Source of the DNA: ATZT02 sp964655115
Lineage (GTDB): Bacteria; Actinomycetota; Actinomycetes; S36-B12; UBA5976
Direction: 5' to 3'
Assembly (NCBI GenBank): GCA_964655115.1
Contig: CAZZKM010000003.1
Coordinates: 1 to 64,000, forward strand
Length of the DNA stretch: 64,000 nt
Below the pieces are notes generated by a model. It saw nothing but the letters and a program-made list of their open reading frames with translations, was not told the DNA's origin and ran no database searches. The translations under genes and the position numbers were made by a program. Positions 8,638 through 16,811 of the stretch are shown piece after piece (within the stretch, counting starts at the first letter, position 1; the number at the start of each line of letters is the position of its first letter).

Positions 8638-9176
8638 ATCAAGAAATCCAGCGAGGTTTTAAAAGAGAAAATAAAGATTTAATAAATCTTTATTTAGAAC
8701 CTCTTGAAATAGCTCTTTTAACAACACTTATCGAGCAAATAATTTCTCTTTTGGAACCTGAAGAAAGTGATAAATCAAAAGATCCTCTAGAAAAAATAGT
8801 GGGAATAGACTCAAAAACAACACGGCCAATTGACGAAGTTTTATTAAGACTTTTGCCAGATGCCTACCAAAATGACCCAGAAGCAGCAGATGAATTTCGT
8901 CGTTTCACTGAAAGATCATTACGAGAATTAAAAATAAGAAATGCTAAACATGTTTTAGAAAATTTGCCAGAACCTGATCAAATATCAAAAATTAAAGCTA
9001 AGGATTTTCAAACTTGGTTAACGGTTTTAAATGATGTTCGTTTGGCATTGGGTACTCGAATTGGAATTGAAGATGACTTTGAAGAAGATGAATTGGCAGA
9101 AAAAGATCATGCACAAGAAATTTATTCTTGGCTAACTTGGTTACAGTCAAATTTATTAGAGGAGTTAAATAAATAA
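8634..9176 (+). CDS. DUF2017 family protein
   Basis: Actinobacterial DUF2017 protein of 180 residues that nearly always follows clpS. The ATG at 8634 overlaps the clpS stop (ATGA) and is preferred over one at 8613 for this coupling. The N-terminus shows F-K-R-x-N-x-D-L and L-x-x-x-E-x-A-L-L, and the C-terminal half [12 protein letters not shown], both family features. It is acidic and helical with no membrane segment. Function is unknown; conserved linkage to clpS suggests a role in regulated proteolysis, but that is inference. Confidence 0.85.
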   Translation: MNQEIQRGFKRENKDLINLYLEPLEIALLTTLIEQIISLLEPEESDKSKDPLEKIVGIDSKTTRPIDEVLLRLLPDAYQNDPEAADEFRRFTERSLRELKIRNAKHVLENLPEPDQISKIKAKDFQTWLTVLNDVRLALGTRIGIEDDFEEDELAEKDHAQEIYSWLTWLQSNLLEELNK

Positions 9177-9204
9177 TGGCCCCAGACAAAAGTCCAGGGC
9201 CATT
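9175..9204. terminator. Convergent terminator between DUF2017 and rhodopsin
   Basis: AATGGCCC (9175-9182) pairs with GGGCCATT (9197-9204) across a 14-base loop. AT-rich sequence follows on both sides. It separates two genes that end towards each other. Confidence 0.6.
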
Positions 9205-9217
9205 AATTATTTAGTTC

Positions 9218-10039
9218 TTAGTGACCTTCTGCTTTTGCAAATGCACGATCGTCAGCAAAGCTCTTCAAGCGAGCAATCTTGTAAATTACAAGACCGAATA
9301 CTGCTTTTGCTAACACGTCAGCAATTGAGTATCCATATTGACGAAGTACAAATGAGCCAGAACCTGTGAACCAATCGTTTGCTGTCAATTCACCAATTAC
9401 TGGGAATAGATAGCTGATTGGGTATACGCCCCAGGTTGCGATCAAAGTCAAACGTAATCCTCTTACTTCTTTTGCAACTCCTGCTGGTTGACGTCCTAGT
9501 GATTTACCTAGTTCAACAAACAAGATGTAAAGAATGTAGATGAATGGAATTGTTGAAAGTGCACCCCAAACTAATTTTGGTGCCATTTCAAGTGCTACTT
9601 CGCCTGGATAACCCAAAAGGATCATCAAAGCTGAAGCAGGGATTAAACGTACTAGCAATTGGCTTTGTACTTTCTTTGCTAATGCAAGAACTGCAACTGT
9701 TTCTACAAGTAGCAAAGGAACTGTTAGAAGCCAGTCAACATAACGATAAGCTTCGTTGAATCCTTCTCCAGCAGTTAATGAATAACTTCCACCAACAGTT
9801 GTTTGCACATATGCGTGACGGAAAGAATCAAAAATTCTGAAGTAGTGATAAGCAGCGATACCGGTAACAATTGCTGATGTAACTAGCGCTTGACGGTAAC
9901 GAGGCAATACGCGGCCTTGCGCAGCTAGCATAAATACTGTTGCAAAAATCATTGATGCTAGTGCAAATGACAAGACGTTGTAGACAGCCTGAAATTGTCC
10001 ATTGGACAATTCAGATATTCCAACCATGCCGACTCCCAT
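9218..10039 (-). CDS. Actinorhodopsin, light-driven proton pump
   Basis: Seven-helix type I rhodopsin of 273 residues. Helix C reads RYVDWLLTVPLLLVE: D102 as proton acceptor, T106, and E113 as proton donor, the D-T-E set of outward proton pumps. Leu110 at the spectral-tuning site predicts green light absorption. H65 (AYHYFRIF) matches the His partnering the counter-ion, and K245 in DVLAKAVFG binds retinal. Gly159 in helix E (VWGALST) corresponds to the opening that lets carotenoid antennae bind in xanthorhodopsin. The first ATG has a TACTTT box 6 bases upstream; a second ATG at 10027 has GGGAG before it, so either may be used. Gene G+C is clearly higher than that of its neighbours. No retinal synthesis gene is in the window. 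Confidence 0.95.
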   Translation of the reverse strand: MGVGMVGISELSNGQFQAVYNVLSFALASMIFATVFMLAAQGRVLPRYRQALVTSAIVTGIAAYHYFRIFDSFRHAYVQTTVGGSYSLTAGEGFNEAYRYVDWLLTVPLLLVETVAVLALAKKVQSQLLVRLIPASALMILLGYPGEVALEMAPKLVWGALSTIPFIYILYILFVELGKSLGRQPAGVAKEVRGLRLTLIATWGVYPISYLFPVIGELTANDWFTGSGSFVLRQYGYSIADVLAKAVFGLVIYKIARLKSFADDRAFAKAEGH

Positions 10040-10045
10040 GACGAC

Positions 10046-10051
10046 AAAGTA
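10046..10051 (-). promoter_or_regulatory. -10 box candidate for leaderless rhodopsin mRNA
   Basis: TACTTT on the minus strand, 6 bases before ATG 10039. A rival promoter lies further upstream (TATGGT at 10121-10126). Confidence 0.35.
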
Positions 10052-10064
10052 GCTTGTTCAAATT

Positions 10065-10112
10065 TTGTTTTGTTAAAACAATCCTTAAACTGCTACCGCC
10101 CGAATTTCGGGC
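10065..10112. promoter_or_regulatory. Two inverted repeats in the rhodopsin upstream region
   Basis: TTGTTTT-gtt-AAAACAA (10065-10081) and GCCCGAA-t-TTCGGGC (10098-10112). The second is too tight to fold fully as a hairpin and looks more like an operator. They lie between the rhodopsin start and its possible distal promoter. The bound factor is unknown. Confidence 0.45.
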
Positions 10113-10120
10113 TGTTACAG

Positions 10121-10150
10121 ACCATATCTCTAGATTTGGATTTTGGACAA
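10121..10150 (-). promoter_or_regulatory. Distal promoter candidate for rhodopsin
   Basis: On the minus strand TTGTCC (10145-10150), an 18-base spacer, and TATGGT (10121-10126); each hexamer matches the consensus at 4 of 6 positions. Transcription from here would give a leader of about 75 bases carrying both inverted repeats. Confidence 0.35.
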
Positions 10151-10278
10151 CATTTGAACAAGTTTTGAGCCTATTTTTTGGGTAAATTGTTAATTAGTGA
10201 GGCAATTGAGGCATTTAAATAGTCGAACCTGGATATAAAGATAGAAAATTTTTACCTAATAGGCTTACCTATTAACTT

Positions 10279-11070
10279 ATGAATAAATTGCCAATTGGAA
10301 TCCTTGACTCAGGGGTTGGGGGATTAACTGTTGCTCGTGCCATTCTTGATCAACTTCCAAATGAAGCCATTAGATATGTAGGCGATACCGCTAATGGTCC
10401 ATATGGCCCAAAGCCTATTGCTCAAGTTAGAGAATTTGCACTCAACATTATGGACAAATTAGTTGATGATGGAGTTAAAGCTTTAGTAATTGCATGTAAT
10501 ACAGCATCTGCAGCAACTTTAAGAGATGCTCGCGAGCGATACGACGTTCCAGTTTTGGAAGTGATCGGACCAGCTGTCAGACGAGCAGTAACTGTTACTA
10601 GAAATAAAAAAGTGGGAGTAATCGGAACTAGAGCAACTATTGAAAGTGGTGCATATGAAGATGCGTTTGCTGCAGCCCTTGATATTTCACTGACCACACA
10701 TGCTTGTCCAAGATTTGTCGAGTTTGTTGAAAAAGGAATTACCTCTGGCCAGGAATTGCTTCAAGTCGCAGAAGAATATTTGAAAGATTTAAAAGTAAGC
10801 GGTATCGATACTGTTGTATTGGGATGTACACATTTTCCATTACTGAGTGGAGTTATCGGCTATACCTTAGGAACTGATGTAGCAATAGTTTCAAGCGCTG
10901 AAGAAACAGCTCAAGATTTATATCGAGTTTTGGTTTCAAAGAATATCCAAAGATCAGAAAATGAAAAGCCTCCAATTCATGAATTTCTAGTTACTGGGGA
11001 AAGCCAAAATTTTGCCAAACTTGCGAAAAGGTTTTTAGGACCTGAAGTCATTAGTGTAGGTTCAATATGA
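10279..11070 (+). CDS. murI: Glutamate racemase
   Basis: Makes D-glutamate for peptidoglycan from L-glutamate. The 263-residue protein starts with [16 protein letters not shown]. Both catalytic cysteines are present, in VIACNTASA and [10 protein letters not shown], along with [10 protein letters not shown]. It leads a tight murI-rph-rdgB cluster, an order conserved in Actinobacteria. The upstream region is shared with the divergent rhodopsin gene. No clear Shine-Dalgarno precedes the ATG. Confidence 0.96.
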   Translation: MNKLPIGILDSGVGGLTVARAILDQLPNEAIRYVGDTANGPYGPKPIAQVREFALNIMDKLVDDGVKALVIACNTASAATLRDARERYDVPVLEVIGPAVRRAVTVTRNKKVGVIGTRATIESGAYEDAFAAALDISLTTHACPRFVEFVEKGITSGQELLQVAEEYLKDLKVSGIDTVVLGCTHFPLLSGVIGYTLGTDVAIVSSAEETAQDLYRVLVSKNIQRSENEKPPIHEFLVTGESQNFAKLAKRFLGPEVISVGSI

Positions 11071-11088
11071 CAAAAGATTGGATTATTA

Positions 11089-11811
11089 ATGGCTAGAAGT
11101 GATGGACGAAGCGCTGATCAATTAAGACCAATTAAATTTGAAAGAAATTGGTTAGAAAATGCTGAAGGTTCCTGTTTAGTCCATTTTGGTAGCACCAGAG
11201 TTTTATGTGTAGCAACTTTTAGTGAAGGTGTTCCAAGATTTAAAAAAGATAGTGGCGAAGGTTGGGTAACTGCAGAATATGCAATGTTGCCAAGATCTAC
11301 AGAATCTAGATCTGACAGAGAATCTGTTAAAGGAAAACTTGGTGGAAGAACCCAAGAAATTTCTAGATTAGTTGGAAGAAGTTTGAGAGCAATTATTAAT
11401 AACAAGGCAATGGGTGAAAACACAATTGTTTTAGATTGTGATGTTTTGCAAGCAGACGGTGGAACTCGAACCGCAGCAATTTCAGGAGCATACGTTGCTT
11501 TGGTTGATGCACTGCGTTGGGCAAAAGAAAAAGGATTTATTGAATCAGTAGAAAATGTTTTAACTGATTCAGTGGCAGCAGTAAGTGTTGGAGTAATAGA
11601 TGGCGAAATCAGATTAGATCTTCATTACGAGGACGACGTGCGAGCACAAACTGATATGAACGTAATTATGACTGGAAGCGGGAAATTTATCGAAGTTCAA
11701 GGAACAGCTGAAGGTGCTCCATTTGATAAACAAGAATTAGATCAATTGTTAGAAATTGCCTCTCAAGGCTGCCAAGAAATAACTCAACTCCAAAAACAGG
11801 CCCTTTCTTAA
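11089..11811 (+). CDS. rph: Ribonuclease PH
   Basis: Phosphorolytic 3'-5' exoribonuclease that trims tRNA 3' ends. 240 residues, full length. It opens with [13 protein letters not shown], then [11 protein letters not shown]; the phosphate-binding [15 protein letters not shown] and the DLHYEDD acidic segment of the active site are present. Three of the window's seven tRNA genes encode CCA, so both trimming and CCA addition are needed here. It lies 18 bases after murI and 3 bases before rdgB. Confidence 0.96.
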   Translation: MARSDGRSADQLRPIKFERNWLENAEGSCLVHFGSTRVLCVATFSEGVPRFKKDSGEGWVTAEYAMLPRSTESRSDRESVKGKLGGRTQEISRLVGRSLRAIINNKAMGENTIVLDCDVLQADGGTRTAAISGAYVALVDALRWAKEKGFIESVENVLTDSVAAVSVGVIDGEIRLDLHYEDDVRAQTDMNVIMTGSGKFIEVQGTAEGAPFDKQELDQLLEIASQGCQEITQLQKQALS

Positions 11812-11814
11812 ATC

Positions 11815-12423
11815 ATGAAAAAAATTGTGTTAGCCACAGCTAACACTCACAAAATAGAAGAATTTAAACGAATTCTTAATAGAAAATTGCCTGGAGTTTC
11901 ACTAGTTTCGCAAAAAGAATTTGAAAATATTCCAGAAATTGAAGAAACTGGGGCCACTTTTGCAGAGAATGCCCTCATTAAAGCAAGAACCATAAATGAA
12001 GTGACAAATTTACCTGCCCTAGCTGATGATTCAGGTTTAGTAGTTGAAGCGCTAGATAATCGACCTGGAATTTTTAGCGCAAGGTATGCAGGAGTTGGGG
12101 CAACAGATAAAAAGAATTTGGAGAAAATTCTTTCAGAAATTAAGAATTTTGAAGACAAATATTTGAAAGCGTATTTTGAGTGTTCTATTGCCTACGTGGA
12201 TAAAGTTAACAACCTTGAATTTGTGGTCGATGGCCAAATGTTTGGTTCTTTGGTTAAAGAGATTAGAGGAAAAAACGGATTTGGTTATGATCCAATCTTT
12301 ATTCCAGAAGGCTATGAAAAAACTGTTTCAGAATTGACAGATGATGTTAAAGATGAGATTAGTCATCGCGGAAAAGCTCTAGAAAAATTTTGTATTATTT
12401 TTGAAAATCTTGTTCAAAATTAA
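11815..12423 (+). CDS. rdgB: XTP/dITP diphosphatase (RdgB/HAM1)
   Basis: Removes non-canonical purine nucleotides (XTP, dITP) from the pool, giving the monophosphate and pyrophosphate. 202 residues. Family motifs are LATANTHKIEEF at the start, GATFAENALIKA, ADDSGLVVEALDNRPGIFSARYAG, and GKNGFGYDPIF. It follows rph by 3 bases and closes the murI-rph-rdgB operon. Confidence 0.95.
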   Translation: MKKIVLATANTHKIEEFKRILNRKLPGVSLVSQKEFENIPEIEETGATFAENALIKARTINEVTNLPALADDSGLVVEALDNRPGIFSARYAGVGATDKKNLEKILSEIKNFEDKYLKAYFECSIAYVDKVNNLEFVVDGQMFGSLVKEIRGKNGFGYDPIFIPEGYEKTVSELTDDVKDEISHRGKALEKFCIIFENLVQN

Positions 12424-12484
12424 TGCCCCGCAGTCTTTCCAGGTGTATTATCGTGCATCCGACTACAAATAATTTGGAGGTTCA

Positions 12485-13921
12485 TTGAACATTAACTTCA
12501 CCGGACGAGTCCTAGTTCTTGGAGCAGGATCAGTTGCCCAGTGCACATTACCTTTAATTTTGAAACATTTTGCAAAACCTAGTCAAGTTACAGTTATAGA
12601 TAAAGAAGATAAAACTCAAAGACTTAAAAATGAAATAAACCAAGGTGTTACTTTCAAAATAGATCAGGTCACAAAAGAAAATCTTGACAGTAAATTAAAA
12701 TCGTATTTGTCTTCCGGAGATCTTTTACTAGATCTTGCTTGGAATATTGATTGCAATGCAATTTTGCAATGGTGTCATGACAACAATGTTTTGTATCTAA
12801 ATACTTCAGTTGAAGAGTGGAATCCATATGTAAATGGAGCTCAACGCCCAGTTTTAGAAAGAACTTTGTATCCAAGACATATGAGAATTAGAAAAATGAT
12901 GAAAACCTGGGATAAAAAAGGGCCTTCTGCAGTTGTTGAACATGGAGCAAATCCTGGATTAGTTTCTCATTTTACAAAAGCTGCATTGGTTGAAATTGCT
13001 AACAAACTAAAAACAGATAATAAGAGTAATGAAAAAATTGAAAAAGCCTTAAGTGAAGAAAAATATAATGAATTAGCTCATTTACTTGGCGTAAAAGTAA
13101 TTCATATTGCAGAACGTGACACACAAATAACAGATAAACCTAAAAAAGTTGATGAATTTGTCAATACTTGGTCTGTTGAAGGTTTTTATGAAGAAGGAAT
13201 AGCACCAGCTGAAATTGGTTGGGGCACACATGAAAAAGAATTACCAAAAAATGCTTCTATGCATAAAGATGATGGACCAAGTAATCAAATCGCAATTGCT
13301 CAACCTGGAGCAAAAACTTGGGTTAGATCATGGGTGCCAGATTTTGAAACCATTGGAATGGTCATAAGACATGGTGAAGCTTTTACCATTACTGAACATT
13401 TGACTGTTAAAGATAATTCAGGAAAAGATATTTACAGGCCAACTGTTCATTATGCATATTGTCCTTCAAATGAAGCCATAGTTTCTATGACTGAATTAGA
13501 AATGAGGCAATGGGATCTTCAAAAAAATCAAAGAATTTTGAATGAAGAAATCATTGATGGGGAAGATCGTTTAGGTGTTTTATTAATGGGACATGAATAT
13601 AAATCTTGGTGGTATGGATCGATGCTTTCAATTCATGACGCAAGAAAACTAGTTCCAGGACAATCTGCTACAACTTTGCAAGTTGCTTGTTCGGTCTTAG
13701 CAGCTGCAATGTGGATGATTGAAAATCCAAATGAAGGTGTATTAGTGCCAGATCAATTACCTTGGAAATATGTTTTAGATATTGCAATACCTTATTTAGG
13801 GCAAATGAGATCAGTTCAAGTTGATTGGGATCCATTAAAAACAAGAAATGATCTATATAAAGGATTGAACCAAAGAAATTATGATTCAGATCCTTGGCAA
13901 TTTAGTAATTTCTTAGTTTAA
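12485..13921 (+). CDS. Homospermidine synthase-like protein
   Basis: A 478-residue protein of the saccharopine dehydrogenase / homospermidine synthase superfamily. The N-terminus has a Rossmann motif (GRVLVLGAGSVAQCT). LDLAWNIDC, NTSVEEWNPY, VVEHGANPGLVSHF and EIGWGTHEKELP are features of the NAD-dependent bacterial homospermidine synthase, which joins two putrescines (or putrescine and spermidine). Length also matches. The start is TTG, placed by GGAGG at 12476-12480. No other polyamine gene is near. The alternative is a related dehydrogenase with another substrate. Confidence 0.82.
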   Translation: MNINFTGRVLVLGAGSVAQCTLPLILKHFAKPSQVTVIDKEDKTQRLKNEINQGVTFKIDQVTKENLDSKLKSYLSSGDLLLDLAWNIDCNAILQWCHDNNVLYLNTSVEEWNPYVNGAQRPVLERTLYPRHMRIRKMMKTWDKKGPSAVVEHGANPGLVSHFTKAALVEIANKLKTDNKSNEKIEKALSEEKYNELAHLLGVKVIHIAERDTQITDKPKKVDEFVNTWSVEGFYEEGIAPAEIGWGTHEKELPKNASMHKDDGPSNQIAIAQPGAKTWVRSWVPDFETIGMVIRHGEAFTITEHLTVKDNSGKDIYRPTVHYAYCPSNEAIVSMTELEMRQWDLQKNQRILNEEIIDGEDRLGVLLMGHEYKSWWYGSMLSIHDARKLVPGQSATTLQVACSVLAAAMWMIENPNEGVLVPDQLPWKYVLDIAIPYLGQMRSVQVDWDPLKTRNDLYKGLNQRNYDSDPWQFSNFLV

Positions 13922-13927
13922 AAATTT

Positions 13928-14012
13928 TGGTGCGGGAGAGGGGACTTGAACCCCTACACCTTGCGGCGCTAGATCCTAAGTCTAGTGCGTCTGCCAATTT
14001 CGCCACTCCCGC
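13928..14012 (-). tRNA. tRNA-Leu (UAG)
   Basis: Acceptor stem GCGGGAG/CTCCCGC, anticodon stem CTAGA/TCTAG with loop CTTAGGA giving anticodon UAG, a long variable arm as in class II tRNAs, and GGTTCAAGTCC in the T-arm. The 3' CCA is encoded. Confidence 0.96.
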
Positions 14013-14074
14013 AATCAATACATCCAACTCTACGGCGTACGCTTTTTACTAGATAAACCTTCCGGAGAATTGCT

Positions 14075-14302
14075 GTGAAACAAGACCAAATTGAAGCAGA
14101 AATAATTGCGGCCAGAGAAAGATTGGCAAAAAATCTTTCTGAGTTGGAGTATGCATTTAGTTCTGAAGGGTTGAAAAATCGTGGTAAAGAACTTGCAAAA
14201 AATTTTTTTACTCACCCTGATGGCGAATATAGAATTGAAAGAATTATTGGTGCAGCAATTGGAACAATTCTAAGTCTAAAGATTATTCGTAAGATTTTTT
14301 AA
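14075..14302 (+). CDS. DUF3618 family small protein
   Basis: 75 residues, GTG start behind GGAG (14064-14067, spacing 7). It matches the actinobacterial DUF3618 pattern, with IEAEIIAARERLAKNLSELE near the N-terminus. A single hydrophobic segment (GAAIGTILSLKII) near the C-terminus may anchor it. Function is unknown; relatives are small helical membrane-associated proteins. It ends directly at the next gene. Confidence 0.75.
   Translation: MKQDQIEAEIIAARERLAKNLSELEYAFSSEGLKNRGKELAKNFFTHPDGEYRIERIIGAAIGTILSLKIIRKIF
14290..14295 (+). promoter_or_regulatory. -10 box candidate before the GroES-like gene
   Basis: TAAGAT, 7 bases before ATG 14303, inside the end of the DUF3618 gene. The spacing matches other leaderless starts in the window, but the sequence is AT-rich and could be chance. 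Confidence 0.3.
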
Positions 14303-14644
14303 ATGGCAAAATCTACATTTAACGGTAAAGATGGTTTACCAGTCCGATTATTAAATGATCGAATAGTGGTTCATATCGACTCAACAGATAGGGAAAGAAA
14401 AAGTAGCGGAGGAAGTGTTATTCCAGCTACTGCACAAGTTGCCAAAAGATTAATTTGGGCAAGAGTTGTTGCAGCAGGTCCTAATGTTAGAAATGTAAAT
14501 GTTAATGATCGAGTGATGTTTGAACCAGATGAAAGGTATGAAGTTGAACTACAAGGGCAAGACTACATTTTGCTTCGAGAACGAGACATTCATGCTGTGG
14601 CAACAAATGATTCAGGAGAAGAATCTGCTGGTTTATATCTTTAA
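14303..14644 (+). CDS. GroES (Cpn10)-like protein
   Basis: 113 residues with the chaperonin-10 fold pattern: RLLNDRIVVHI at the start, the mobile-loop region ERKSSGGSVIPATAQ (GroES-like GG-hydrophobic core), RVVAAGPN, NDRVMFEPD, and YILLRERDIHAV. It has extra residues at both ends compared with the 95-100 residues of GroES. No groEL is adjacent. It is probably a paralogue carried beside the main groES; whether it binds GroEL is unknown. Confidence 0.8.
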   Translation: MAKSTFNGKDGLPVRLLNDRIVVHIDSTDRERKSSGGSVIPATAQVAKRLIWARVVAAGPNVRNVNVNDRVMFEPDERYEVELQGQDYILLRERDIHAVATNDSGEESAGLYL

Positions 14645-14661
14645 TGAAGTAGGTTAAAACC

Positions 14662-15930
14662 ATGTCAAAAATTGCTGTTATTGGTGTTGGCTACGTTGGA
14701 TTAACAACAGCTGTAGGACTTGCACATCTTGGTCACCAGGTCATTGGTGTTGATAACGATATTCAAAAAATTGAGAAATTAAAATTAGGTCAATCTCCAA
14801 TTTTTGAAAAAGATTTAGATAAATATTTAACTGAAAATATAAAAGGCAATAGGCTAATTTTTGATAATAATTTAGAAAAAATTAAAGATTGTAACTTTGT
14901 GTTTTTGTGCCTTCCAACACCCCAGTTGGAAGATGGTTCGGCAGATATTTCAACTGTGCTTGAAGTAGCAAAAGAATTAAACAACGTTATTGTTGAAAAT
15001 TCAATTGTTGTTATTAAATCAACTGTGCCGATTAAAACTTATGAAAAAGTAAAAAAGTTGATTACTAAACAAAATTGCGAAATCGTATCTAATCCTGAAT
15101 TCTTGAGAGAAGGAGTAGCTTTAGAGGATTTTCTAAATCCAGATCGTATTGTTATTGGCTCTAATTCAATAGAATCAGCAGAAAAAGTTGCTGAACTATA
15201 TAAAAATATTAATTCAGAAATTATTTTTACGGACAATACTTCAGCAGAACTAATAAAATATGCATCGAATTCATACCTAGCAGTAAGGCTTTCATTTGTT
15301 AATGAATTGGCAGCATACGCTGAAAAAATTGGTGGCAATGTAATTCAAGTTTTAGATGCAATGGGAAAAGATAAAAGAATTGGTAATCACTTTTTAAAGC
15401 CTGGACCTGGCTGGGGTGGAATGTGTTTTCCTAAAGATGTAAGTGAACTTAAAACTTCTGCAGAACTATTGGACCAACCAATTGAATTGTTGAATGCTGC
15501 TCTTGAAAGTAATGCTAAGGCACATATGCGAGTTGTGGAAAAAGTAAAAAAATTGGTAGGAAATGATTTAAGCAATAAAAAAATAGCAACCTGGGGATTA
15601 AGTTTTAAATCTAATACCGATGACACAAGATTTTCTCCCGCAGTTTCAGTTATTGAACTATTGATTAAAGAAAAGGCAAACATTAAAGCTTTTGATCCGG
15701 TGGTAAAAAAACTAAATATAGAAGGTTTAATTCTGTGTGATGAAATCAATCAAAGCGTTGAAGATGTAGAGGTTATTGTTTTACTTACAGAATGGCCTTA
15801 CTTTCAAAATGTTGATCCAATGGCAATTTCTAAATTAGTAAAAGTTAAAAATATCATTGATACCCGAAATATTTTAAATAAATCTAATTGGGAAAATAGC
15901 GGTTTTAAATTTATAGGTAACGGAATTTAA
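14662..15930 (+). CDS. UDP-glucose 6-dehydrogenase family protein
   Basis: Oxidises UDP-glucose (or a related nucleotide sugar) to the uronic acid, using NAD. 422 residues. It has an N-terminal Rossmann motif (GVGYVGLTTA), KSTVP, SNPEFLREG, and the catalytic Cys in GPGWGGMCFPKD, with a C-terminal UDP-binding domain (LSFKSNTDDTR). It probably supplies UDP-glucuronate for surface polysaccharide. No glycosyltransferase lies nearby. It ends 3 bases from a convergent gene, so its terminator, if any, is within coding sequence. Confidence 0.92.
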   Translation: MSKIAVIGVGYVGLTTAVGLAHLGHQVIGVDNDIQKIEKLKLGQSPIFEKDLDKYLTENIKGNRLIFDNNLEKIKDCNFVFLCLPTPQLEDGSADISTVLEVAKELNNVIVENSIVVIKSTVPIKTYEKVKKLITKQNCEIVSNPEFLREGVALEDFLNPDRIVIGSNSIESAEKVAELYKNINSEIIFTDNTSAELIKYASNSYLAVRLSFVNELAAYAEKIGGNVIQVLDAMGKDKRIGNHFLKPGPGWGGMCFPKDVSELKTSAELLDQPIELLNAALESNAKAHMRVVEKVKKLVGNDLSNKKIATWGLSFKSNTDDTRFSPAVSVIELLIKEKANIKAFDPVVKKLNIEGLILCDEINQSVEDVEVIVLLTEWPYFQNVDPMAISKLVKVKNIIDTRNILNKSNWENSGFKFIGNGI

Positions 15931-15933
15931 TTC

Positions 15934-16755
15934 CTAGTTTGCCAAAAGCCTTACTTCAGCTCTTGTTTCAAACCAAGGAGCATCGCAATTTGAATTCAAA
16001 GGTAATTCCAAGACACTTTCAGTCTTTTTAACTAAGTTTGCTTTACCTGTTAAATTTGCATCAATAAACACAATTTGATCATTTGCAAAGCATCCACCTG
16101 GCAAAGTAGTCGCATTAAACTTTTTACCATCAGCACTTCTATAAACTCCACCAGTGAAGTACATAGATTTTGGAGAACCCGAATTATTTTTCACTTTTAA
16201 TTGAATATAAGTATTACCATTTACTGATTGATACGCAATTCCATCACTTACTTCAATTCCTCTGTCATCATATTTTGAATTCAAATCAAAAACTAGACCA
16301 TTTAAATCAATTGCCGTATTTTTAGAATTTGATGCAATTGACCAAGATTTAATTAACCCTTTTGAATTTAATTTAAATTTTGAGTAGGTGCCGTTAAACG
16401 CAACAACTGGAGATTTAAAAATGATGTTTGATTTATTGAATTTAGCTGAACCGTTGGCAGGATTAGAAACAACAATTCCTGATGATTGGACACTCCATGG
16501 TTTCAAGCTTCTCCAATATTTATCCGCACTCAAACTATTTTGAAGCATTGTTAAAACTAAATCTGCCGAGGAATTTTGTTCAACATATTTTTGAGCAATT
16601 GCTAATTTGTCTGGATCACTTGAGGCCATAGCAGTAAATAAAGCTTTAACATTTTTGTTATTTGGATTTGCATTGGAATCAGCGTAAGCTGTAGCTGAAG
16701 TTGAAATAATTAATAAGATAGTAATAGAAAGTGTTTTAAGGTTTTTGAAATTCAT
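15934..16755 (-). CDS. Secreted protein of unknown function
   Basis: 273 residues with a clear signal peptide: MNFKNLK, a hydrophobic core LSITILLIISTSA, and a probable cleavage after TAYA. I do not recognise the mature part. It is rich in Asn, Ser, Lys and beta-prone segments. Two Cys (GGCFANDQ and NSNCDAPW) could form a disulphide. The first ~80 residues look helical (ALFTAMASSDPDKLAIAQKYVEQ). AGAGG precedes the ATG. It is not linked in operon to either neighbour. Confidence 0.75.
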   Translation of the reverse strand: MNFKNLKTLSITILLIISTSATAYADSNANPNNKNVKALFTAMASSDPDKLAIAQKYVEQNSSADLVLTMLQNSLSADKYWRSLKPWSVQSSGIVVSNPANGSAKFNKSNIIFKSPVVAFNGTYSKFKLNSKGLIKSWSIASNSKNTAIDLNGLVFDLNSKYDDRGIEVSDGIAYQSVNGNTYIQLKVKNNSGSPKSMYFTGGVYRSADGKKFNATTLPGGCFANDQIVFIDANLTGKANLVKKTESVLELPLNSNCDAPWFETRAEVRLLAN

Positions 16756-16811
16756 TTTTTCCTCTCAAGAATATTTATATTATAGAGCACTAGGTTGTAT
16801 AAATTTATGAA

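Noticed and set aside
12424..12484. Small gene between rdgB and the homospermidine synthase gene
   Set aside because: No frame with a start and sensible length; it is a short promoter and ribosome-binding region.
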